A stretch of 64,000 nt of DNA, from positions 113,375 through 177,374 of the forward strand of contig CDMY01001000.1 in assembly GCA_001179505.1 (NCBI GenBank). The letters run 5' to 3'. Positions within the stretch are counted from its first letter, which is position 1. Every line of letters starts with the position of its first letter. The notes under the pieces were generated by a model. That model was given only the letters and a program-made list of their open reading frames with translations, was not told the origin of the DNA and did no database searches. Made by a program: the position numbers and the translations under genes. This DNA comes from Vitrella brassicaformis. Taxonomy: Eukaryota; Sar; Vitrellaceae. This document shows positions 55,706 through 64,000 of the stretch, one piece after another.

Positions 55706-56425
55706 ATGGCGGTATGGTCGTCTGCCGTCGCCGCCCGTGTGGCGTCTGTCGGTCTCCTGACCCTGGTGCTGCTGGTGCTGGGCGCCGTGAGCTACTGGGT
55801 CGTGCACGCAGCGACCTCCACAGACAGCGCTGCAACTGAGGACACTGGCAGGGATCGAGGCAAGCACAGGCGCACATCTCTGGATGCGTTGTGTCCATCG
55901 TGTTTTGAGTGTGTTGTCAGGTGGGCGTGCTCTTCTTCGTCGTGTGTCTGCGTCTGCTGCCGTGGTCAATGTCAGGGAAGATGGCACAGGTAGGTGGGCA
56001 GGCACACAGTCAGAGAAAGAGGGCAGGGCAGCAGCGGCACTCACTCATCCACTCGCTGTCCGCGCCTGTATCTGTATCTGTATTCGTCAGGTGCTGACAC
56101 TCCAGTGCGTCGTTTGCAGAAGAGCCCGGGTGTGCAGATTACTCGGATAGCCAGAAGCAAAAGGTGAGGAGTACAATGGAGGGAGGGCAGAAGTGTGCAC
56201 TTCAAGCTTCTTATGCGTGTGTTGGCACACCCGCAGTGGTCCTGTGTGCCGCCACACACACAGGCAGCAAAGCATCCCTCTCATCTGTCGTGCGCGTGTC
56301 TGTGTGTCAGGTTGTGCCCCGTCTTCTCTCGGCGTGTGGAGCTGTATCGTCGACACACCCACACACCCGGCACAACCATAGATGAAGGTGCCACTGAGCA
56401 TGTAGAGGCAGAGGTGGAAGATTGA
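55706..56425 (+). CDS. Small single-span membrane protein, unrecognised
   Basis: Exons 55706-55859, 55921-55989, 56091-56163 and 56311-56425 give about 136 residues. The first intron uses a GC donor (CGAG|GCAAGC); the others are GT-AG. The N-terminus holds one strong transmembrane helix (VASVGLLTLVLLVLGAVSYW). The rest is basic (RRLQKSPGVQITRIARSKR) with an acidic tail (EGATEHVEAEVED). No domain is recognised. The promoter pair at 55515-55580 and continuous phase support the model. Confidence 0.6.
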
Positions 56426-57534
56426 GCGCAGAGATCCATCTCACATGAGTTGATTGGAGTGCACCTTGGCCGTCCATTCATCCATGCGTGATGCCTGTAT
56501 GTGCGTGTGTGTGTGTGTGAGTGTGTGCGACTGAGTGTCTCTTTTTGCGTGTAGTCCGTTCGTCTGCGCAAAGGGGCCGATGGACGGAGGCAGCGTATTC
56601 TGTGCTCCGTGTATATGTGTGTGTGTGCTGGTTTTCGTCTCAAGTCAGGTCACCCAGGTAGTTCGACCTTATGTAGGTTGCGTGATGTGATACCCTCAGC
56701 GAGTGTCGGCAGCTCTGTCTGTCGGTGCCGAAAAATCCACCTGGTTGGATGTTTTGGCTTTTTGTGCGTTGGCAAGGCGACAGAGATGAAGAGAATCAGA
56801 TAAATGGACAGACTGAGTGAGTGAGTCTACACATGTGCTGTATTCTTTTCCTCTTGTTCCTTTTGTCTGCTGCCGTGTGTGTTGGTTGGCGTGTCGTTTG
56901 GTGAAGCGCCGGCACGTCACACACACTGATGGGCCGGTGGCTCATTGAGCAACGTGACAAGTGACGGACACGGGGAAGGAGAGCGATGGCGAGATGATGC
57001 ATGAGCCGTGTTTGGTCCACACGCTTTGGCGCGGTGTTTGCTGTCTGCTTTGGTCGTACGTCGCCTTCTGCTGCTTGTACACCGAGGGGCATCCCTTCTC
57101 GATGAGCGACCGGCAGACACCGATGTGCGACCAAAGCAGACAGACAGCAGTGAGTCTGCTGACATGTGGTTGTTCGTCTGCGCGCGGTGGGTGCCATGGG
57201 TCACCGACAAAAACAGTGTATGATTAAACGACGGTGTAAGTAACTACATTCACGGTAATCATTCTGTTCAGTCGGCCTCCACACAGACATGCAGCTATGT
57301 AGAACATATAGAGGCAGACACATGCAGGGGGTGAGGGATATGATCGATGAGAAGCCCCTCCCCTCCCCTCTCAAACCGCCACGACAGGACGACAGGCCGA
57401 CCCACACCGATACAAAAGCCACGCACAGCGCACAGACTCGTCCACTCAGAGCGCGACACACGCACACAAACATTAACGACATGCGATAGCTCCTTAGCTC
57501 AGCACCCGAGGCACAAAGTCAGACAGTGTCAACG
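56426..57534. other. Intergenic
   Basis: No supported gene. The 56900-57000 stretch resembles 21300-21440. GTCTGCTTTGGTCG at about 57045 and its complement CGACCAAAGCAGAC at about 57128 could form a weak stem. Confidence 0.5.
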
Positions 57535-58350
57535 AGGGACGAGCCCCAACTGGAGGCCGCCAGACAGACACCCACTGGATGAGAGTCATGACGATGGCAT
57601 TAAGCCATCGGTGTCATGCCAGGAGTGAAACCGTCGTCATGGCAGCTCAACAAAAAATCGTCAGCAGGGCGTGGGAGAGACATGAAGTCTCTCTCGACCA
57701 GCAGCACGGCCCACAGGCAGCAGCACCAGCACACTCACGGCAGACAGAAAGGGCCACGGGCGGCAGACAGACACACACGCGACAAAGGCAGCGACAACAG
57801 ACACACACACACACACAGTGAGAGATAAACCATCCCGACAACGGCAGGCACAAAGAGGCCCATCAGTGTGTGTGTGTGTGTCTGTGTGTGTGCTGTCTTC
57901 GGCTGCGCAGACGTCCATCAGTCTATTGCACAAACACAGCACCCACTCGTGTGTCGCCTCCAGCCAGCGACCAAATGACCGGCCCACCCACAAAAACTTC
58001 CGTCCACGAAGGCATCTTTGCGCAGCGATCATCAAGGCAGACAGACAGACACGCAAAGTCAGACAGAGAGACAGACACGCAAAGTCAGACAGACATTGAG
58101 AGAGAGCAACTCTTCCCTCCTCTGCCGACACAGCACGACCAACACCATTCAACACACACACACACAGCGAGAGAGACTGTGAGGCAGCCGCACAGACAAA
58201 AGTCACTCGCTCATCCACTCATTGCACACAGACAGACACACAGACAGACAGACAGCCAACACACACACACACACATCGCTCAACGTCGAGGCACTCAGTC
58301 AGACAGTCAACGAGTGAGGAGCCCCCGGCCACACACATGAATGAGTGTGG
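57535..58350 (-). repeat. Long non-coding repeat block, copy A4 (inverted)
   Basis: Reverse-complement, partial copy of blocks A2/A3 and closely similar to A1 (GACGATGGCATTAAG.CATCG, GGCAGCTCAACAAAAAATCG, GGGAGAGAC...AAGTCTCTC). It ends at the family 3' flank at about 58320, followed directly by a truncated FKBP-like exon. Confidence 0.75.
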
Positions 58351-58387
58351 CACACACAGCCGCCCCCCGGTGTGTGTGGACTCTTTC

Positions 58388-58600
58388 CTACTCTATGCTG
58401 ATCAACCGCAGCTGACGGTAGGGGCACCAAGAGTCGTCTGGCAGTTTGATTTGTCTGACTTCCCCCTCCCGCATCTCCAGAAACGCCCCACGCTGCCACG
58501 CACCCCAATCAGACATACGACCCACCCGCCCACGGACATCGTATGCTTTGACCCGGCCGTCGAAGTCATCCCGCCACCCAATCCAGTGTCTGTGTGGCTG
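58388..58600 (-). pseudogene. 5'-truncated FKBP-like exon
   Basis: The reverse frame keeps WRDDFDGRVKAYDVRG, MSDWGAWQRGAFLEM, REGEVRQIKL and RQLRLISIE with stop at 58388. The first half of the domain (lead-in and EGTGRVP) is replaced at about 58590 by unrelated sequence containing a piece similar to the repeat block (CACTCTCGTGTGTCGCCGCC). Likely non-functional. Confidence 0.7.
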
Positions 58601-58728
58601 AGCACTGAACACTCTCGTGTGTCGCCGCCAGCCAGCCAACCCGGTAGGATAAAGGCAGAACGGCACACAGACATTCCGAGACGCCCTCCCCTCTCAACGC
58701 AGCGCGACAGACATCATGAGAATGAACA

Positions 58729-58764
<36 letters not shown>

Positions 58765-58912
58765 CTGTGGGTGGCCGGCCGAACAACACTCTCACTCCTT
58801 TGCTCAAAGCCAGAGCACACAGCCACCAACTCAGCCAGGCAGCGAAAAAGGAGCTCTCGGCCACACACACAGCCGTCCCCCCGTGTGTGTGTGTGTGTGT
58901 GTGCAGTCTCTC

Positions 58913-59010
58913 CTACTCTATGCTGCTCAAGCGCAGCTGATTGTAGGGGACAACAAATCCGTCTGGCAGTTTGATTCGCCTCACTTCGCCCTCCCTTCGG
59001 CCTGATAAGA
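58913..59010 (-). pseudogene. Short FKBP-like C-terminal fragment
   Basis: Only REGEVRRIKLPDGFVVPYNQ and LRLSSIE remain, stop 58913-58915, followed by a diverged 3' flank (GAGCTCTCGGCCACAC). Upstream it joins, near 59010, the segment that is inverted from 41465-41615. This is probably a rearrangement junction. Confidence 0.65.
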
Positions 59011-59245
59011 ATGCGCCCTTCTTTATGTGTGCCCACACACCCCTGCCCTTGCACACGCTGGACAATTCACGACACATCCACGCATAGAGAGTCATATGGC
59101 TGACAAAAATCACAACGCATTTCCTCTTCGCCACTCAGATCTCAGACACACAGTCAGCCAGACACCGAGTGAAGAGCCCCCGGCCACACGCATGAGTGTG
59201 TGACACACACAGCTGCCCACTACTGTGTGTGTGTGTGCACTCTCT

Positions 59246-61084
59246 CTTACTCTATGCCGATCAACCGCAGCTGACGGTAGGGGGCACCAACGCCTCAGTT
59301 TGATTTGCCTGACTTCCCCCTCCCGCATCGACAGGATCGCTTCATCCAACCACTCATTCCGAAAATCAGACACACGATACACCAGCCCACGGTTATCGCA
59401 GTTTTTTTTCCTGGCCGTCGAATGCATCATTCCACCAAATCCAGTCGATCTCGACGGTGTCGTTGTCTGTGGGCACTCTGCCGGTGCCCTCCTGCACCAC
59501 CTCATATCGATAGCCATACGATGGCGATGTGCCAGTCCGGCGGCCGACAGTGCTGCGATTGGCCGGCTGCCGCTGTGACGATGAGGAGCCCTCCTGCCGC
59601 TGACGGACTGTGGCACCACCACCATTGCCGCCGCCAGCCGCTGCTGCGCTGCACACAGAGAGCAGACACAACGCCAATCACGAGAGAGAGGTAAGGGCTG
59701 CTCACCTCAAGTAGCCTCCCCAGCCAGACGATGGCAGTGTGCCGGTCCGAGGCGCCACACTGAGAAGAACGGAACAAAGATGGCCAATTGGTGCATCTGC
59801 TGGCCCTGTTGGGCTTTACCTGGCCTGTGGTGTCGGTGTGTCGGTCTTGGCAATGCCGTACATGGCCGCATTGACGTCAAATGGCGCCTGATCCGTCTCG
59901 CTAGCCATCGTCAGCACCGCAGCCATGTCGGCGGGCGAGGCGCCGAGTCGCTTTCTGCGGTAGTAGTCGACCATGCGGCCGATGTGGTCGGGATCGACCA
60001 CCTCCACCGCCCGGCTGCTGGACCACCTGACGGCACACAAACAGTGAGAAGCACATCAGTGTGTGTCGTTGTGTGTTGGTGTGATGGGCTCACAGGTCAA
60101 ATCGATTGGCCAGTGCGATGTCGCCCATTTCGTCCACAGTGGACTGAGTGGTCGAGGTGAGCTGTCCGCACACCTCGACCGACCGAATGGCATCGCCGCC
60201 ACTCAGAGGCAGCAGAAAGGGCTCGACGGCCTGACACACACAGCCACAACCATCAGACCAACAGACATTTCCCTCTCTCTCTGCTCATAATCATGTCGTC
60301 ACCTGAATCTCTTTGTCGAGATTGTCGCGTCGTGTGTTGGCGGCCCGCAGCTGCCGCTCTAGCCGGGCCTTTTCCTTGGCAAAGGCTTTGACGATGGCCT
60401 CCATCGCCTTGAGGGCGGCGGCCGCCTCGGTGCGGCTGTTAGTCAGCGACCCGGTGGGCACTCCATCGGCGCGTGAAGAATCAGCGGCATCCTTGTCGAG
60501 AGGCGTCATCATCAGTTTGACCCAGAAGCCATGGCGACCTGCAACAGACACACCACACAGGCAGCCAAAGGAAGAATGACGACACAAGGAGACTGTGTCA
60601 TCGCCTTCATTGCCCTCACCCTTGTCGCGCTTGGCCACTTCATCGAGCAGATGGCCGACCGACGCCGCCTTGCCGGCGCTGCGAAGGGTCTCCGCATTGA
60701 GGATGGCCTTGTGGACGGCCTTGAAGCCTCCGGGCAGATGTCGACGAACACCCGCTGGCTGTCGTCTTTGACGAGTCGGCCCTCCCAGCAGCCCCCGAAG
60801 AGGGCCGCCAGTAGAGTGCCCTCCACTCCCTCTCCCTGAGTCACGTGCTGCCGCCTGACGCTCATCAGATGGCCGCCCACATTCAGCAGCAAAGTGTCGT
60901 CAGGGGAGGCCGCCGAGGGGTCCGATGCGCCGTGCTGCTGCCTCTCTCGCTGGGCGTCCTCGTCAGCCTGGCGGATCTGTGTGTGCAGCTGGCTGATGGC
61001 GTCACCGATGGCCGTCACGGGCACGTGCAGCTCATTGAGAATCGCATGGGCGCTGAACCGCCGAGCGGCCAACTCGCCCTCCAT
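59246..61084 (-). pseudogene. BTB/T1 plus FKBP-like gene, copy 3, decayed and inverted
   Basis: Exon positions mirror copies 1-2: 61084-60620, 60538-60303, 60230-60094, 60026-59820, 59759-59706 and 59648 to about 59246. The BTB exon is one base shorter (465 against 466 nt), with a lost C at about 60726 that shifts the frame after VFVDICPEA. The FKBP-like part has a frameshift at an eight-T run (59401-59408) after NDAFDGQEKK, and another before the end (IKLRRWCP instead of IKLPDG..PYRQL). It has an extra mini-exon (RTGTLPSSGWGGYL) like the 23.4-kb gene. Three independent lesions make function unlikely unless some are assembly errors. Confidence 0.8.
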
Positions 61085-61878
61085 CCACAGGGCAACAGAT
61101 CTCTCTCAGAGGCAGTGCCTGAACCACACAGACAGACACAGACAGACAGACAGACCGATGTGAACGGATCTGCGCGTTTTTTGATTGCCATCGGTTCGCT
61201 TGTCCCACCTGAGGCTCTCCAAGGCGAAAGGACGTGCCGTCACCGTCTTCAAGTTGCGAGACTCTTCTTCGCGATCGGATTCTCTGCAGGAATACCGCTA
61301 TTCGTTGCATCATTTGGCGCTTCGAGGACGTCCGGTGGGAGTGAGGAGAAGTAAGGGATCGAGGAAAAATTCAGATCATTCATCCCACCTTGTGTGGTCT
61401 GCGTGTGTGTCCTTCAAGGCGAGAGGCGGTCTCTCTGTGCGCGTGTGCGTGTGATGTGTGTGCCCGTGTGTTCGCCAAGCGGATTGGCGGCTCTTGGCAA
61501 ACTTGAAGGCATCAGGTGAGTCACTCTCCCGACCCGTGATGGATGTGTTGTGCAGTTCCAAACTATCGGCAACAGATGCAGTTATGCCACGTGTTATGCC
61601 AGGCCGCCTGTGGCTTGGAGAAACGACGGCTTCCTTCTTGCCAGCTTCGCACCGAAGAGAGAAGGGAAGAGGGGTGAGCTCAGGGCCGAAGGGCGCGTCG
61701 ATAGTGAGCTGCGTGGGCTGTTTGACCGACATAGGAAGTCGTTTTGGCAGATCACTCATCGGCCTCAACACAGTAGAGGTGAGCACCGCCGAAATGAAAG
61801 AGAAGATCTGATGCGACGCGATGCGTCACTGTGGATGGGCGGCGGCATGTCATGTGTGTGTGTGGGTGTAGGAGGGCC
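61085..61878. promoter_or_regulatory. Shared promoter/leader block, copy P4, split by an insertion
   Basis: The BTB-side half (61085 to about 61180) and the leader-side half (about 61640-61778, donor at 61779) match P1-P3 in inverted orientation. About 450 bp of unrelated sequence between them have no counterpart in P1-P3. The AAGCTCGCA box has decayed (CAGCTTCGCACC at about 61644). Confidence 0.5.
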
Positions 61879-62270
61879 ATGAGTGACCACCGTGGTGTCG
61901 GACTGCTGGACGGCCATTTCGTCTATGAGGACGGCAGTGACGGCTACGAAATGGACGTCAAGGGGCAGCGGGTGGCCATCAAGCCTTCGTTCCATTCGCA
62001 CATCAAATTCTGCTTCGAACACCACGACGAGAGAGCGGCTGAGCCACACACAGGTGTGCTGCAGCCTGCCTTGTTGCCCTTTTGTGTGTCAGGCCATCTG
62101 GCGCTTCCAAGCGCCGCCGTCAGGACCAGCACAACGGGCCACCACCACCACCAGCAGTAGCAGCGGCAGGCATTCCTGACGGCTTCAGTGTGTCGCCATC
62201 TGGTGTGCGATATCGCATCTTCGTTCTCGGCACCGGCAGGATGCCAACTTTAGCCGACCAGACCATATAC
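61879..62270 (+). pseudogene. GDR module plus truncated FKBP-like domain
   Basis: Module 1 reads VGLLDGHFVYEDGSDGYEMD, VKGQRVAIKPSFHSHIKFCF and EHHDE. The phase-2 donor present at this point in the 39-kb copy is mutated (CACGACGAGAG instead of CACGAGTGAG). After the acceptor TGTGTCAG come KRRRQDQHNG, a Pro/Ala run, FSVSPSGVRYRIFVLGTGRM and PTLADQTIY; the remaining domain is missing. The sequence then runs into the second gap region. Confidence 0.65.
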
Positions 62271-62563
62271 GTGGGTTTGTGTGTCGTGTGTGTGCGTGAA
62301 TGCGAGAGCTGCGTGGGAAATGAGAGAGAGACAACACGATATCCCTAGCTGCCTTGCTGTTTCGTGTGTGCCCTCGTTTGCTGTTTATGTATGAACATTG
62401 ATCGCCCTCCGGAGCCAGTGCATTCAGCTGGGCCGGTCAGCCAGGTCACTCAATCAATCAAGCTAACCACCACGTACGTACGTCCCTTCTGATCTGTGAT
62501 GTGAGAGGTAGACGGAGAACAGTGTGTGTGTGCACGTGTGTGGGGGGAAGGGGGGGGGGGGGG
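62271..62563. other. Intergenic before the second gap
   Basis: No gene seen. Ends in a GGGGGGAAGGGGG run adjoining the gap. Confidence 0.5.
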
Positions 62564-62863
62564 NNNNNNNNNNNNNNNNNNNNNNNNNNNNNNNNNNNNN
62601 NNNNNNNNNNNNNNNNNNNNNNNNNNNNNNNNNNNNNNNNNNNNNNNNNNNNNNNNNNNNNNNNNNNNNNNNNNNNNNNNNNNNNNNNNNNNNNNNNNNN
62701 NNNNNNNNNNNNNNNNNNNNNNNNNNNNNNNNNNNNNNNNNNNNNNNNNNNNNNNNNNNNNNNNNNNNNNNNNNNNNNNNNNNNNNNNNNNNNNNNNNNN
62801 NNNNNNNNNNNNNNNNNNNNNNNNNNNNNNNNNNNNNNNNNNNNNNNNNNNNNNNNNNNNNNN
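62564..62863. other. Assembly gap, 300 N
   Basis: Exactly 300 N, again flanked by G homopolymers on both sides. Confidence 0.99.
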
Positions 62864-63306
62864 GGGGGGGGGGGGGGTGTGCACACATGGATGAGCTCAC
62901 TGGCATGAATTAGGGCCACTTGTTGTGTTCACTGGACTGCTATCACTCGCGATGCGAGCCATCGGTTGGTGATGGGACACCTGAGACACGTTACACACTG
63001 AAGTCAACGGAACTACGCGACATGCTCTCTCTCAAGGCGGTCAATCAGATAGCTGCTCGTCTGTCAGAAATGTCAACTTTCGGCCCTCAAGAGATGGAAT
63101 AAATCCTGAAAGAGTGCCATGTCCTGGCTGCATGCGCATGGGGGCAAGACCGGATGTCTTGAAGGTGGCCCCCCGTCTGCATGCAGGACGCGCCCTTCCA
63201 CGCCGCTGCTATTCACCGCGTCTCTTCATTCCGTCGCATTCCATCCCAATTGTTCCATCCGAGTCAATGATGGCCCCATTTGAGCGTGACTGATAAGTTG
63301 TTCACC
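62864..63306. other. Intergenic upstream of the last gene
   Basis: No supported gene. GCATGCGCATGG and TGCATGCAGG palindromic stretches occur near 63130-63185. Confidence 0.5.
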
Positions 63307-63926
63307 ATGCAGCGCCTGTCCGTCCTTCTCCTCTTGACAGCGTCATCGGCCGCTTCCCTCTTGGCCCACGACATGGCCTCCTCCGCTGAGATGAGCAATC
63401 ATCTTGAGCAGTCGGGGCTCGGCGTGCACCCCGCAATCCTCCACAGACCGGCCCACAATGCCGCGGCCAAGGACGTCCTGCACCTGCTCGCCACTCACAG
63501 ACAGGCATCAGCAGCATCAGCAGCAACACCGGACAGAAACGAAACGGCCGTCTCCATGCTGGCCATGCGGCACCCAGGAAGCCATGTCATTGACCTACCG
63601 TCTCGGCACAGAAAGGAGAGTAAGGGCCGAGACGGTAGGAGACACACACACACGGTTGGTTGTCGAGCTGTCGGTCGCGTTAGAGTCTGGAGTTGCGTGT
63701 GTGTCTGTCTGTGTCGGTGCAGCCACCAGCAAGATTGAGACGGGAAGTGAGAGCCAGCGAGCCATCCCCCAGCTGGGCAAAGGTATGTTTGTCATGGCGA
63801 CGATGCAGTGAGCACAGTGCCGTGATGGCCTGTCTCGCTCAGATGAGGACCTCCTTGTCGGCTTGTCGGAGGACAACTCGGCCGCCGACGCCCACCACCA
63901 CCCATCACTCATCGAGAGAAATACAA
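63307..63926 (+). CDS. Secreted protein, 5' part (runs off the window)
   Basis: Exons 63307-63619, 63723-63782 and 63843-63926 join in phase 1 each; the donor at 63927 shows that the gene continues beyond the window. MQRLSVLLLLTASSAASLLA is a clear signal peptide. The mature part is Ala/His-rich (RPAHNAAAKDVLHLLATHRQ, LSEDNSAADAHHH written across exon 3 as LVGLSEDNSAADAHHHP). No domain is recognised in the visible part. Confidence 0.7.
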
Positions 63927-64000
63927 GTGAGCCACTTGGCTTCCCTCGTCCCCTTCTCTAGCGGTGCAGCACATTGCTGTCTTTGCCCTTCTCGGCGGTC

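Overview
The window is nuclear DNA from an intron-rich, GC-rich protist. Every recognisable gene (NHL, RING, DUF2828, DUF2235, RBR, BTB, topoisomerase II, ACBP, USP) is eukaryotic in form and split by short introns. Those introns carry TG-rich tracts on the coding strand, typically (TG)n followed by CAG at the acceptor. Secreted and membrane proteins, starch-binding (CBM) modules and a dispersed gene family would fit an alveolate alga such as a chromerid (Vitrella-like). The species call is an inference with modest confidence. I saw no rRNA, tRNA, CRISPR array, intact transposon or viral gene. Two runs of exactly 300 N flanked by G homopolymers are assembly gaps.

Layout. 0.4-5.1 kb: an NHL-repeat gene (+), a RING finger joined to an FKBP-like domain (-), and a secreted protein built from duplicated 48-nt exons (+). 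5.5-10.9 kb: divergent DUF2828 (-) and DUF2235 (+) genes. 12-16.6 kb: low-complexity exons, an RBR-type ubiquitin ligase end and a broken starch-binding (CBM20) segment. 18.5-46 kb and 58.3-62.3 kb: a multicopy family sharing one C-terminal, degenerate FKBP-like exon. Fifteen copies plus one solo remnant are visible, alternating with long non-coding repeat blocks. 41.8-45.0 kb: a coiled-coil protein ending in an acyl-CoA-binding domain. 47.5-48.1 kb: an intronless GNAT acetyltransferase. 48.4-52.4 kb: a ubiquitin-specific protease flanked by glycan-binding modules. 53.6-56.4 kb: a secreted and a membrane protein. The right edge holds the start of another secreted protein.

The central feature is the FKBP-like family. 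Its last exon usually begins in phase 2 (AG|T, giving Ser) and is spliced onto unrelated N-terminal parts: RING, BTB/T1, a small 'GDRVVGLLDG' module, and a 'YEYPNRPGE' module. In one locus a topoisomerase II ATPase segment sits between the family's 5' leader and its 3' exon. Members share a conserved 3' flank, and several share a bidirectional promoter/leader block, so promoter, 3' exon and tail appear to have spread as cassettes. Several copies are decaying through frameshifts, truncations or stop loss.

A second theme is ubiquitin plus starch. A USP carries a CBM48-like and a CBM20 domain, and an RBR ligase has a frameshifted copy of the same CBM20 exons directly downstream.

Exon limits were read by eye from GT-AG (a few GC-AG) sites and reading phase. 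Domain names come from motif recognition, not database searches.
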